From NCBI GenBank assembly GCA_964551925.1, contig CAZKFA010000002.1, positions 1-64,000 of the forward strand: 64,000 nt of DNA. Reading direction: 5' to 3'. Both the position numbers and the translations under genes were made by a program. Positions 42,791 to 52,028 of this stretch are shown here, piece after piece. The notes beneath the pieces are model-generated. The model did not search any database. It was not told where the DNA came from and saw nothing but the letters and a program-made list of their open reading frames with translations. Numbering within the stretch: the stretch's first letter is position 1; each line of letters begins with the position of its first letter. This DNA comes from CAZKFA01 sp964551925. Lineage in GTDB: Bacteria; Cyanobacteriota; Vampirovibrionia; LMEP-6097.

Positions 42791-43577
42791 TACTAGTTGT
42801 AATTGTAGCTAATTCTGTAAGCTCTAGTTGATAACAATCAGCAAGTACAGCAGCGGTATATTGTACGAAGCTAGGTTCATTGCGCTGACCACGCTTGGCT
42901 TGTGGAGCTAAATATGGGGCATCTGTTTCCACTAATACTCGATCAAGAGGTAGTTTTTGAGCAATCTCTCTAAAATGATTATTTTTTTTGAAAGTCAGTA
43001 CTCCTGACCAAGAAACATAGAAACCAAGTTCAATAGCTGCTAGAGCGAAGTCTAAATCACCAGTATAACAATGCAGAACTCCAGAAGCATTATTACGATT
43101 AGGTTTGAAGGATTCTTGTAGTATGGTTAAAGTATCTTCCCATGCGTCTCTAGTATGAATTATCAGTGGTAATTTATGCTCTTGAGCTTTATTAATATGG
43201 AAGCGAAAGATTTTTTGCTGTTTCTCTCGGATTAGAAGGTCTTTAGCATGAAAATAATCTAAACCCGTTTCACCAATGGCTTTGATTTTAGATTGATTGC
43301 CTAAGGCTGTTTCAAGTAATCTAGAAAATTCATTTTCAGAATTATCGTTCCATGAGTCGATATTACAAGGATGCACCCCTAGAGCAGTAAACATATTGAT
43401 TTGATTGTTACCGTTATAATGTTTCGTTAATTCAAGTAGGTAAGCAAATTCTGTTAATTTACAGCAAGGATGAACAAGTTTAGTGACACCCTCTTCAAAG
43501 GCTCTAGCCATGATAGTTTCACGATCTGTATCGTAATCATCAAAACAGATATGAGCGTGAGTATCAATTAATTGCAT
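42765..43577 (-). CDS. tatD: TatD family metal-dependent DNase
   Basis: TIM-barrel hydrolase. Metal ligands: DTHAHICFD (H-x-H), GETGLDYF, IIHTRD, LHCYTG and LVETDAPY. ATG 43577 (MQLIDTHAH) is the natural start; the longer frame has no support. 270 aa. It starts one base after the zinc-ribbon gene, forming an operon with it and the TPR gene. Confidence 0.92.
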   Translation of the reverse strand: MQLIDTHAHICFDDYDTDRETIMARAFEEGVTKLVHPCCKLTEFAYLLELTKHYNGNNQINMFTALGVHPCNIDSWNDNSENEFSRLLETALGNQSKIKAIGETGLDYFHAKDLLIREKQQKIFRFHINKAQEHKLPLIIHTRDAWEDTLTILQESFKPNRNNASGVLHCYTGDLDFALAAIELGFYVSWSGVLTFKKNNHFREIAQKLPLDRVLVETDAPYLAPQAKRGQRNEPSFVQYTAAVLADCYQLELTELATITTSNAQELFKI

Positions 43578-43578
43578 T

Positions 43579-43815
43579 TTAACCAAATCTACCGCGTGAT
43601 ATCCAGCGATTAATGTGGTGTATGCCAATACCGGTCTTGTCAGCTAATTCTGTCGGAGTTACTTTCTCCCCAAAATTCATAGAATTACGTGCTTTATTGA
43701 AAAGTTTTTCATCTTCATCAAAGCATTCTTTGCAAACGCCAGTAAGTGTATTTGTCGGCATGACCTTATTGCACATGTCGCACTTAGTTAATCTTTTTCT
43801 GTTATCTCGAAACAT
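43579..43815 (-). CDS. YvyF-like zinc-ribbon protein (flagellar-operon family)
   Basis: Two CxxC pairs (CDMC, CKEC) form a zinc ribbon, followed by a MerR-like helix ending INRWISRGRF. The layout matches the YvyF family (TIGR03826-like) linked to flagellar regulation in Firmicutes. With flhA elsewhere in the window this hints at a flagellar system. 78 aa. Confidence 0.65.
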   Translation of the reverse strand: MFRDNRKRLTKCDMCNKVMPTNTLTGVCKECFDEDEKLFNKARNSMNFGEKVTPTELADKTGIGIHHINRWISRGRFG

Positions 43816-43969
43816 CAGTGAATGTTATTACCTAAGATCATTATGCCCTAATACTAGAGTTTTAATCGGCACTTTTACTTGAAAACTTTAATTTTTTGGT
43901 GAATTTATCTTAATAGGGACTTTTTCTCTTACCAGAAAAGCATTTCTGTAATATTCTAGAGTTGTCCCT

Positions 43970-44863
43970 ATGTCCTGGTTGAAACAAAAATATTTATTAT
44001 TAGAGCCGAGTAGATTAGAAACAGAATTCTATCATTTGCCTAATTTCGTACCATATTTTAGTAAAGAGCAGAAAAAACTTAAGTATGAAGGTTTTGATTG
44101 GGAGAAATCAGTTGCTGCAATGACTGCTTTAATTCAAGAAGGTGATTGTGAGGAATATAAGTTATACAAAATTTTCATTAAGAAATGGCCATTGTATCGT
44201 GAGTTAAATACCTATATTAAAGAAAAAAATTGGCGCTCAAGTGAGAAGCTTATCAATAAAATTTTACAAATTGATTTATTGGATCCATCGGCATATTTGA
44301 ATTTTGGCTTCATACTGAGATCACAGCGTAAATTTTATCAGGCTGAACAATCCTATCTTAAAGGACTAGAATTAATTAGTCACCAAGCACCCTTCCTGAC
44401 TGGATTAGCTAAGACTTATGAAGAGTTGGGTAAGTTTGAAGAAGCTGTGCATACTTGGAATAAAGTTTTTGAGGCTACTAGTAATTCTGAATCTTTAACT
44501 AAGCTAGCTGATTATAGAGTTTATGATGCAGTTTCGGTTAGAGAATTTTTGGATCCGAATAATAATCCTCATCTGGCAACTTCTCAAGAATTAAAATCTA
44601 CTAATTCTGTACTTGAAGATAATTTGAATGATACTGTGGAGCCAGCCTTAAGTCATGAGGATAATCTTGCGCCTGGTGCTAACTTTGAAAGGCTTATGAG
44701 AAAAGAGTTTCAGGAGTATTATAATAATATTGAAGGTCTAACCCAATTAGGTGTGAAATTAGTTCATCATCAATATACTAAACTTGCAGTAAAAGTTTTT
44801 GATCGGGTATATCAGTTATCGAGGATCCAGGGGCGGGAGATTCCTGATTATTTAAAAAACTAA
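43970..44863 (+). CDS. TPR protein (297 aa)
   Basis: Helical repeats at about 90-170 (SAYLNFGFILRSQRKFYQAE, AKTYEELGKFEEAVHTWNKV) and a further helical part at the C-terminus. No signal peptide. The start is embraced by an 8-bp inverted repeat (ATAGGGAC 43913-43920 with GTCCCTAT 43964-43971), whose right arm includes the first bases of the ATG. Overlaps the next, convergent gene by 86 nt. Confidence 0.65.
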   Translation: MSWLKQKYLLLEPSRLETEFYHLPNFVPYFSKEQKKLKYEGFDWEKSVAAMTALIQEGDCEEYKLYKIFIKKWPLYRELNTYIKEKNWRSSEKLINKILQIDLLDPSAYLNFGFILRSQRKFYQAEQSYLKGLELISHQAPFLTGLAKTYEELGKFEEAVHTWNKVFEATSNSESLTKLADYRVYDAVSVREFLDPNNNPHLATSQELKSTNSVLEDNLNDTVEPALSHEDNLAPGANFERLMRKEFQEYYNNIEGLTQLGVKLVHHQYTKLAVKVFDRVYQLSRIQGREIPDYLKN

Positions 44864-45440
44864 TGTTCTTTGATAGAGGTAAAGCTCGTAGCCATTCGTT
44901 GATAGCAAGTTGTTCAACAGTTCTATTCAGAATACCTAAGATAGGATTGTTTGATTTAATAAATAACATTCTACATAGAGTTCTGCTACTGAATTCATCA
45001 ATGAGAGTATTTAAGCTTAATTGACCTTTCTTGATTAGCCCAATTCCCATCATGGCGAATCTTGCGCCCAATCTGCTGATCATGTTCAATAGCCCTTTAC
45101 CAGCGCGTTTGAAATAATTGGTTTCTCGATTGGGATCTATAATTGCTGATCCTAGCGTTATCTCTAAAGCCTTAGTTGCCCCGACTTTTAATAGATCTAA
45201 CCCGACAGTATCTTGGTTCAAATGTTTCTGTAGGCTGCGAGAGGCAGTGAAGCGACCAAGCTCTGATAGAAAGCGGAAAGCTATTCTGATAAAGTAATTA
45301 TTGATTTTAGTTTCAGCAAATCTTCCAATCCCACGAATCCCAGCATCTAATAAACTTGGTAGCCCAGAGATAGGAGAATTATTACTTTCATTGATAGAAA
45401 TTTTGCTTATTGTCTCACTAGCCGCATCTTCTTTATGCAA
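44778..45440 (-). CDS. Hypothetical protein (about 220 aa)
   Basis: Not recognised. Helical, partly hydrophobic, basic. The first in-frame conventional start is TTG 45440, yet the frame is open for 26 further codons up to the lysS stop, reading IIQGQGINQKNFPGPYSRPQ before it; a TATAAT box overlaps the lysS end. The true start may be a non-standard ATT/ATC. It lies 78 nt after lysS on the same strand. Confidence 0.5.
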   Translation of the reverse strand: MHKEDAASETISKISINESNNSPISGLPSLLDAGIRGIGRFAETKINNYFIRIAFRFLSELGRFTASRSLQKHLNQDTVGLDLLKVGATKALEITLGSAIIDPNRETNYFKRAGKGLLNMISRLGARFAMMGIGLIKKGQLSLNTLIDEFSSRTLCRMLFIKSNNPILGILNRTVEQLAINEWLRALPLSKNISFLNNQESPAPGSSITDIPDQKLLLQV

Positions 45441-45518
45441 AGGACTATGCTGAGGTCTAGAATACGGACCAGGAAAATTTTTTTGATTAATTCCTTGACC
45501 TTGAATGATATACCTATA

Positions 45519-46940
45519 TTATAACGGTTTCATTGTTGGAAAGGCGATAACATCTCTGATTGAAGCTGAATCAGTAAGAAACATAGCTAATCTATCTATC
45601 CCAAGCCCCATACCAGCTGTGGGTGGCAGTCCAAATTCCAAAGCCGTAATAAAATCAGCATCATAGACATGAGCCTCCTCATCGCCAGATTCTTTGGCTT
45701 GGGCTTGTTCTAAGAATCTTTCTTTCTGGTCTTGAGGATCGGTTAGCTCAGTGAAGGCGTTTGCTGTTTCGCGTCCATAAATAAATAATTCGAATCTTTC
45801 AACGAAGCCCTCTTTAGTACGATGTTTCTTTGCGAGCGGCGAAACTTCAATTGGATAATCGTAAACAAAGGTAGGTTGAATTAATTTGCTTTCTACGTGC
45901 GCCTCAAAAGCATTGTTAAGAGCAATCCCAGTAAGGACTTGACCAGTATGTTCTTTTACCAAGTCCTGCATTGTTGCCCTAGCAAAAGGTTTAGAGAAAT
46001 CAATACTTTGACCTTGATATTCAATAGTCTCAGAGCCTGTTACTTGTTTAGCAACATAGCGAATCAATTCTTCTGTGAGTTCCATAATCTCATAGACATC
46101 GATGTAAGCCTGATAGAGTTCGATACTTGTGAACTCAGGGTTATGTTTGATACTGATGCCTTCATTACGAAAAATTCTACCCATTTCGTAAACTTTCTCA
46201 AAGCCGCCTACAGCAAGTCTTTTGAGGTGTAACTCAGTTGCTATACGAAGATATAAGTCCATATCTAGAGTATTGTGATGAGTGATAAATGGCTTAGCTG
46301 CTGCCCCACCCGCTTCAGTATTGAGTATTGGAGTCTCAATTTCAACAAAACCGCGAGAATCAAGAAAGTTGCGAATCTCACGAATCATAATCGCACGTTT
46401 GTAAAGATTGTCTCTGCTTTTGTCGTTAACAATAAGATCTAGGTAACGCTGTCTGTATCTGGTTTCTACGTCAGAGATACCGAGCCTGCGGCGCTTACCT
46501 TCTACTATCTCTGGTAGTGGTTGTAAGGTCTTCGATAGAACTGTTATCTCAGTTATATCAACAGTCAATTCACCTCTTGGAGTGCGGCGTACAGTACCTT
46601 TAGCCCCAATGAGATCTCCTTTATCTAATAGAGGTAGAATCTGTTTAAGATGTTCAGAGCGTGAAGCCACATCAGAGAACAATTGCACCTTGCCTGTTGG
46701 ATCATAGAGATCCACGAACATCCAATCATTACGTTGATTGTGCACTCTGCCAGCTACAACTACTGAGTCGTTGGTGTGTTCACCATTAGCTAAATTAGCG
46801 TATTTGGCTTGTAAATCTTTACTGTATAACTCGCGTTTGAAATTATAAGGATAAGGATTAATCCCCAAAGCTTTAAGCTCTGTTAGTTTGCGTAATCTTT
46901 CTTGCTGTAAATTTCCTAAATCGGTTTCTAGTTCTACCAT
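45519..46940 (-). CDS. lysS: Lysyl-tRNA synthetase, class II
   Basis: Charges tRNA-Lys. N-terminal OB fold ([19 protein letters not shown], about 63-81), then class II motifs 1 ([15 protein letters not shown]), 2 ([14 protein letters not shown]) and 3 ([13 protein letters not shown]). 473 aa, complete. It is separate from tRNA-Lys, which lies 2.5 kb away. Confidence 0.96.
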   Translation of the reverse strand: MVELETDLGNLQQERLRKLTELKALGINPYPYNFKRELYSKDLQAKYANLANGEHTNDSVVVAGRVHNQRNDWMFVDLYDPTGKVQLFSDVASRSEHLKQILPLLDKGDLIGAKGTVRRTPRGELTVDITEITVLSKTLQPLPEIVEGKRRRLGISDVETRYRQRYLDLIVNDKSRDNLYKRAIMIREIRNFLDSRGFVEIETPILNTEAGGAAAKPFITHHNTLDMDLYLRIATELHLKRLAVGGFEKVYEMGRIFRNEGISIKHNPEFTSIELYQAYIDVYEIMELTEELIRYVAKQVTGSETIEYQGQSIDFSKPFARATMQDLVKEHTGQVLTGIALNNAFEAHVESKLIQPTFVYDYPIEVSPLAKKHRTKEGFVERFELFIYGRETANAFTELTDPQDQKERFLEQAQAKESGDEEAHVYDADFITALEFGLPPTAGMGLGIDRLAMFLTDSASIRDVIAFPTMKPL

Positions 46941-46993
46941 AGTTACAATGATAACTCAGGACACCTATGTTTGGCTTAACATGTAGTCCTGAC

Positions 46994-47488
46994 TTAACCG
47001 TTATCAAGTGCAACAACTATAGCTGGCTGACCTTTGACTACACCAATGCCAGTGACGACATAGCCGCCAACCATTGGTTCTAATTCTGGTTCTGTGTCGA
47101 TACCAGCTCTAAATGGTCTAGCTAAGCTTACGTTTGGCTCATAGCCGAGGGTACCAGGTAGATCTTGTTCTGGATCTACAACACCGTCAATCAATTCGAT
47201 TGGTTGTTTAGTAAAAGGATTGAGAAGTTTTTTGACAGCTCCAAGCTCTTCAACTTCGTAAGCTGATTCAGGAATAATACCACCACTATCAACTGAAGCG
47301 ATTTGGATATTAGAAGCTAGTGCGCTAACTGAAGCAATCACATTAGCATTTTTAGCTTTGTCCTGTGCTTCCATTAGATTTGGAATAGCGATCGTTGCTA
47401 AGATACCGATGATCACAACTACGACCATCAATTCGACTAATGTCAAACCTGATGATGAACGTCTAGTAATGTATGTTTTTGCTTGCAT
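46994..47488 (-). CDS. Type IV pilin-like/GspG-like prepilin
   Basis: Short basic leader, then SG-LTLVELMVVVVIIGILATI with Glu at +5 of the mature chain, the prepilin signature. The 164-aa product ends in a soluble domain unlike the calcium-binding GspG end. It could belong to a type IV pilus or type II secretion system whose other genes are elsewhere. Stands 43 nt after fabI on the same strand. Confidence 0.85.
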   Translation of the reverse strand: MQAKTYITRRSSSGLTLVELMVVVVIIGILATIAIPNLMEAQDKAKNANVIASVSALASNIQIASVDSGGIIPESAYEVEELGAVKKLLNPFTKQPIELIDGVVDPEQDLPGTLGYEPNVSLARPFRAGIDTEPELEPMVGGYVVTGIGVVKGQPAIVVALDNG

Positions 47489-47531
47489 TAATTATTATGG
47501 TAACACTTAATTTGTTTGTGTAAAGGGTCTT

Positions 47532-48350
47532 TTACATTGCCATGATTGAATAACCACAATCTACATGTAGTATTTCACCAGTGATACCACCAGAGAGTGG
47601 ACTAGCTAAAAACAAAGCTGTACCACCAATCTCTTCTACTAATACATTGCGTTTGAGTGGAGCCGTCTCAGCATGTTTATTTAACATCGCGGTGAAGTCG
47701 GAGATACCGCGAGCGGCTAAGGTTTTGACGGGACCAGCAGAGATGCCATTAACGCGAATACCATCAGCACCAAGATCTGAAGCTAAATAACGTACACCCG
47801 CTTCTAGAGCGGCTTTGGCGACACCCATGACGTTGTAATTCTGGACTACTTTCTCTGCGCCAAGGTAAGTGAGAGTAATTATAGAACCACCCCCAGCTGC
47901 TTGCATTAAGGGGCGAGCTTTACGCGACATAGCTGCTAAAGAATAACTCGATACATCTAACGCAATGCCATAGTGCTCACGTACCGTATCAACATAGCCA
48001 CCTTGCAAAGTTTCTCTAGGCGCGAAAGCTAGGCAATGTACCAAAATATCTAATTTGCCACCAGTTTGTTTGGCGACTACTTCAAAAGCTCTATCTAAGC
48101 TTTCGTCGTTACTGGCATCTAATTCAACTAAAGTCGGATTATCTATGACTCCATCAACTACTTTCTCAACTTCAGGCTTAAGTCTTTCGTTTTGATAGCT
48201 AAAAATTACTTCAGCACCAGCTTGATGTAGGGCTTGGGCGATGCCCCAGGCGATACTGCGTTTATTAGCAACTCCAGAGACTAGGGCTTTTTTACCCTTA
48301 AGGATCTGTGGGTAGGTTATTGTCGATTGTTCTTCAGTCATAGTGGTCAT
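47532..48350 (-). CDS. fabI: Enoyl-[acyl-carrier-protein] reductase
   Basis: Last step of each fatty-acid elongation cycle. Short-chain dehydrogenase fold with the FabI nucleotide motif GVANKRSIAWGIA (about residues 21-33) and the Y-x6-K pair in YNVMGVAK. C-terminal VDCGYSIMAM is typical. 272 aa. An ATG with GGAG site lies at 48350. Suggests sensitivity to FabI-type inhibition at family level. Confidence 0.95.
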   Translation of the reverse strand: MTTMTEEQSTITYPQILKGKKALVSGVANKRSIAWGIAQALHQAGAEVIFSYQNERLKPEVEKVVDGVIDNPTLVELDASNDESLDRAFEVVAKQTGGKLDILVHCLAFAPRETLQGGYVDTVREHYGIALDVSSYSLAAMSRKARPLMQAAGGGSIITLTYLGAEKVVQNYNVMGVAKAALEAGVRYLASDLGADGIRVNGISAGPVKTLAARGISDFTAMLNKHAETAPLKRNVLVEEIGGTALFLASPLSGGITGEILHVDCGYSIMAM

Positions 48351-48468
48351 AAATCTCCATTATATCACGCTTAATCTAGTATAATCATATTGACGGATTT
48401 GTCGAGGATAACAGAAAATAATAACGGATAATATAAGTCTTAATAATAGTATTATCTCTCAGCCATTA

Positions 48469-49428
48469 GTGCGAGAGCGACAGGCTGCTGTCCCTGAACC
48501 CCTCAATAAACCAGTTGAAACTAAAGTTGAGGTAAAGCATCCTTTAAGAGAGTTTATTCGTTTGAAGATGCCTCCAATTGCTTATGCGATTTCTTCAATT
48601 TGGCATTTAGGTGTTGCTGCTTGTTTGCGTTTCGGGTCTTTTAGTAAATCACAAAAGGACAGTCTAAAAGAAACGGCAGCAGCTTTTACTAAAATCATTA
48701 ATTCTCTTGTCTACACGGATTTAGCGGTGGAGGCTTGGAAGAATAAAGCAAGTTTTGATTTTTTGGGACGGATTGCTGAACCAGTTTTTAGTATTTTCTC
48801 AGATCTGAGTCATTATCACTTGTTTAGAGGTTTTAGTTCGGCGTTGAATCAGCTTCACATGGTGAACTTCCCGCGGCTTGAACCGAGTAAATCTTTATGG
48901 CAAAATTTTCTCGATAATATGCAGGCTTGCTATCAGGTATTTAGAGAGACTTGGCCTGATGGAGCAGTGGGTCCTGATCGTAAATTATTTAAGGGTCGCA
49001 AAGACGAGGGACATACACTTGCTTTCGCCTCTCATCTACAATTGGTTTTTAGTGGTCTGGCTTTGCTTAATGGTAATCGTCGTAATGTTTTGGATAAGGT
49101 TTTTGGGACTTTGCGTAATGTTTCTGGAGTTCTAGCTGATATTGGATTGTTGTGGACGAAAGATGTCGCGGCGCGTAGAACTGGAATGTGGTATTTGTTC
49201 CATGTTATTGGTGATACTGCTAAGCGTTTTGTATCTAAAGAAAGTTCTGACATTATTGATAATTTGATTATGCCTTTCTATAATGCTGCCCTTTACAATT
49301 TTGGTCTTACTACACGTCGTCAAAGTGATAAAGAATATCAGTCTGAAGATTCTCCAACGAAGGTTCATGTCAAGGTTGACGACGAGAAGCCAGCAAGTAA
49401 TAAGGCTTCCGTTTTGATGGCTGTCTAG
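48469..49428 (+). CDS. Hypothetical protein, paralogue of 50889-51899
   Basis: Family unknown. Helical protein of about 319 aa from GTG 48469. Its C-terminal 150 residues align with the protein at 50889-51899 (for example LRNVSGVLADIG with IRNLGSMSTDVA). The frame is open further upstream and reads ISLNNSIISQPLV from an ATA at 48433, matching the paralogue's MSLAATTLN ... SQP start. The true start is therefore uncertain. Confidence 0.55.
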   Translation: MRERQAAVPEPLNKPVETKVEVKHPLREFIRLKMPPIAYAISSIWHLGVAACLRFGSFSKSQKDSLKETAAAFTKIINSLVYTDLAVEAWKNKASFDFLGRIAEPVFSIFSDLSHYHLFRGFSSALNQLHMVNFPRLEPSKSLWQNFLDNMQACYQVFRETWPDGAVGPDRKLFKGRKDEGHTLAFASHLQLVFSGLALLNGNRRNVLDKVFGTLRNVSGVLADIGLLWTKDVAARRTGMWYLFHVIGDTAKRFVSKESSDIIDNLIMPFYNAALYNFGLTTRRQSDKEYQSEDSPTKVHVKVDDEKPASNKASVLMAV

Positions 49429-49434
49429 TTCTGC

Positions 49435-49440
49435 TATAAT
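49435..49440 (+). promoter_or_regulatory. Extended -10 box (TGC-TATAAT) of tRNA-Lys
   Basis: Nine nucleotides before the tRNA 5' end; its -35 region lies in the end of the preceding gene. No separate promoter is seen for trmFO. Confidence 0.6.
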
Positions 49441-49449
49441 ACTTTTCAC

Positions 49450-49525
49450 GCCTCAGTAGCTCAGTTGGTAGAGCAGCTGGCTCTTAACCAGTTGGTCCTA
49501 GGTTCAAATCCTAGCTGGGGCACCA
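49450..49525 (+). tRNA. tRNA-Lys (CTT)
   Basis: Acceptor GCCTCAG with CTGGGGC, anticodon stem GCTGG-CCAGT with loop CTCTTAA (anticodon CTT), T-loop TTCAAAT, encoded CCA 49523-49525. Confidence 0.95.
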
Positions 49526-49530
49526 TTAGA

Positions 49531-50940
49531 ATGACACAGCTAACTATCATTAAAGTAATAGGTGCCGGACTTGCTGGTACGGAGGCTGCATGGCAATTGG
49601 CTTCTATAATCGCAGAACACAAATTACCATATCACGTTGAGTTATACGAGATGCGTCCCAAGGTAATGACCCCAGCTCATCACACTGATAGGCTTGCGGA
49701 ATTAGTTTGTTCTAATTCTTTGGGGTCAGAGTTATTAACTACAGCACGTGGTCTTTTGATTTATGAGATGCAAGGTTTTGATTCGCTGATTATTAGAGCA
49801 GCTAAACATGCCCAAGTCCCTGCTGGACAAGCTTTGGCTGTGGATAGAGATGTCTTTGCTCAGCAAATTACGCAAGCCATTGAAAACAATCCTCATATAA
49901 CTTTAATCCGTGAAGAATTTACTGGCAAGATCAACGAAGGACCAATGATTATTGCTACTGGTCCTTTGACATCACCATCCTTTGCTGAATCAATTCAGAG
50001 TTTGCTAAGAGAAGTTAATCCAGCAGCGGGCTCTAGTTATTTGCATTTTTTTGATGCAGCAGCGCCGATTGTTACGGAAGAAAGTATTAATATGGATATC
50101 GCCTTCAAAGCCTCTCGTTATGGTAAGGCTACTGAGGTGTCAAATGAAGATGGCGACTATATCAACTGTCCTTTCTATAACAAAGTAGATTTCGATAATT
50201 TCTATCAAGCCTTGATGGCTGCGGAACGAGCTGAGTTAAAGGACTTTGAGAAGGAGTCTATGAGGTATTTTGCTGGCTGTATGCCGATTGAGGCTATTGC
50301 TGAACGCGGGCAGCAGACTCTAACCTTTGGTCCAATGAAACCAGTTGGTTTAAGTGATCCTCGTCAGCCAGATCGCAGAGCTTTTGCTGTGGTGCAGTTA
50401 CGTCAGGATAATGTTACAGGTTCTCTTTATAATATAGTCGGTTTCCAAACTAATCTTAAATGGGGAGAGCAAAAGCGAGTCTTTGCGATGATCCCAGGAT
50501 TAGAGAATCTAGACATAGTGCGTTATGGCGTCATGCATCAGAATATTTTTATTAACAGCCCGCTGTTCCTTAATGCTGATATGGGTTTGCGGGCTATGCC
50601 TAATATTAGCTTTGCTGGGCAGATAACTGGAGTGGAAGGTTATACAGAAAGCGCTGCTACCGGGATCATTGCAGCGCGAGCTTTGATCGCTAAATTACGT
50701 GGAGATAGTTTTGTGCTACCGCGTGAAACTATGATGGGGGCTCTGGCACATTATGTCTCGCATGCTGACCCCAAAAACTTCCAGCCTATGAATTCTAATT
50801 GGGGGATAATAAATTTTGAACCTGAACTACTAGATAAAAATCTACGCCGCAACAAAAAATTACGTCAAGAGTATCTTGTCAAACGTTCTCAGGCAGTACT
50901 GACTGCTAGATTAGATCGTACTTTAGAAGCTTTTAAATAG
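49531..50940 (+). CDS. trmFO: Methylenetetrahydrofolate-tRNA-(uracil-5-)-methyltransferase
   Basis: Flavoprotein making m5U54 in the T-loop of tRNAs using folate. N-terminal FAD motif VIGAGLAGTEAAWQLA, then YEMRP ... LVCSNSLGS and YFAGCMPIEAIAERG, all characteristic. ATG 49531 is the real start; an apparent upstream extension lies in tRNA-Lys. Only 5 bases separate it from the tRNA CCA, so both are cotranscribed. 469 aa. It overlaps the convergent gene by 52 nt. Confidence 0.95.
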   Translation: MTQLTIIKVIGAGLAGTEAAWQLASIIAEHKLPYHVELYEMRPKVMTPAHHTDRLAELVCSNSLGSELLTTARGLLIYEMQGFDSLIIRAAKHAQVPAGQALAVDRDVFAQQITQAIENNPHITLIREEFTGKINEGPMIIATGPLTSPSFAESIQSLLREVNPAAGSSYLHFFDAAAPIVTEESINMDIAFKASRYGKATEVSNEDGDYINCPFYNKVDFDNFYQALMAAERAELKDFEKESMRYFAGCMPIEAIAERGQQTLTFGPMKPVGLSDPRQPDRRAFAVVQLRQDNVTGSLYNIVGFQTNLKWGEQKRVFAMIPGLENLDIVRYGVMHQNIFINSPLFLNADMGLRAMPNISFAGQITGVEGYTESAATGIIAARALIAKLRGDSFVLPRETMMGALAHYVSHADPKNFQPMNSNWGIINFEPELLDKNLRRNKKLRQEYLVKRSQAVLTARLDRTLEAFK

Positions 50941-51899
50941 TAATAATTAGCGAAGTTATTGATAGCAACGCCAAAGTGACTCAGGGTGCGCTTGCTTTCA
51001 CCTGGGGCGTAATCTTTGATAATATCTAGTACTGAAACAGCTACGTAAGCCAGTCCTGCAATTAAGAAGTTTGATTCACCACAGAATAATTTAGCAACAT
51101 CGGTGCTCATGCTGCCAAGGTTGCGTATTAAGGTGGCGACTTTGCGAATGACATCAGAACTCTTGCCAAAAGCCACTCCTAGAAAGGCTCCTAAGAAATT
51201 AAAATTACCACCTAGGAACATTAATGGATTAGGGGCTTTTTTGACATTAAGAACTCTAGTTACTAGACCACCCATACCATCTTGAGTGATTTCCTTCCAC
51301 ATAGAGCCAAATGCTTTTAGATTATTGATTAAGTTGCCACCAAGTTCTTTGTTTTCTGGCATAGACTTGGTTTTGTCTTGCAATGCTTTCTCCATCATGG
51401 TTGTACCACTACTGAAACCTGATGCCATATACATGTCCTCAAGATTCACAAAAGGAATCACAGCTGGATAAGCCGCTCTAGCAAGTCCGTCTACAGAACG
51501 CTTATGCAGGAAAGCATCTGCTGCCGTAACTATATAATTAAAAATATTAGCGCCTTTAGACAGCTTTTGAGCATGAGTGTCTAACAAGTCACCAATTGAT
51601 TTTGGTAAGAACTTTACTAGACGATTAAGTCCGCTAGCACAGTGGGCGATAGAAGCCGCGCTGAGACCAATTTGTGGAATAGTGTCTCTGGCTATTCTAT
51701 AGAAATCATTATTAGTTGCGATTAGGGCTTTGTGTTGATGCCCTTCTGAAGCGCTGAGTGAAGCATTAATATTTGGATCGTGTAATTGCTGAGCTAATTT
51801 CTCGGTAGCGGAGATGTTCTGACGTGGGCGCACAGAATCTAACCTAGGTTGGCTGGCCACCAAGGTGGTTGGATTCAAAGTAGTGGCAGCGAGGCTCAT
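50889..51899 (-). CDS. Hypothetical protein, paralogue of 48469-49428
   Basis: The 336-aa helical protein has hydrophobic stretches near 215-280 (FNFLGAFLGVAFGK, FLIAGLAYVAVSVLDI). It shares the C-terminal half with the 48469 product. The promoter has TATAAT (51918-51923, minus) and an inverted repeat CTTAGA-TCTAAG (51929-51944) upstream of it. Family unknown; the two flank trmFO convergently. Confidence 0.6.
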   Translation of the reverse strand: MSLAATTLNPTTLVASQPRLDSVRPRQNISATEKLAQQLHDPNINASLSASEGHQHKALIATNNDFYRIARDTIPQIGLSAASIAHCASGLNRLVKFLPKSIGDLLDTHAQKLSKGANIFNYIVTAADAFLHKRSVDGLARAAYPAVIPFVNLEDMYMASGFSSGTTMMEKALQDKTKSMPENKELGGNLINNLKAFGSMWKEITQDGMGGLVTRVLNVKKAPNPLMFLGGNFNFLGAFLGVAFGKSSDVIRKVATLIRNLGSMSTDVAKLFCGESNFLIAGLAYVAVSVLDIIKDYAPGESKRTLSHFGVAINNFANYYYLKASKVRSNLAVSTA

Positions 51900-51944
51900 G
51901 ACTTTGCGTATTAACTAATTATATCATGCTTAGAAAGGTCTAAG

Positions 51945-52028
51945 TTATTATACAGTGTATAGTGAAATTGTCCTTATATATTAATAGGTTATGGATTGAG
52001 ACACCAGTTTTATTATACGCCGTATAAT
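51945..52028. other. Intergenic palindromes of the TATAC type
   Basis: TATACA-G-TGTATA (51949-51961) and ATTATACG-C-CGTATAAT (52012-52028) stand at the two ends of this spacer. The second covers the 3' end of the next minus-strand gene; either may be an operator or terminator. Confidence 0.35.

Noticed and set aside
49465..49530. Upstream extension of trmFO
   Set aside because: The extra codons lie inside tRNA-Lys; ATG 49531 gives the normal FAD-domain N-terminus.
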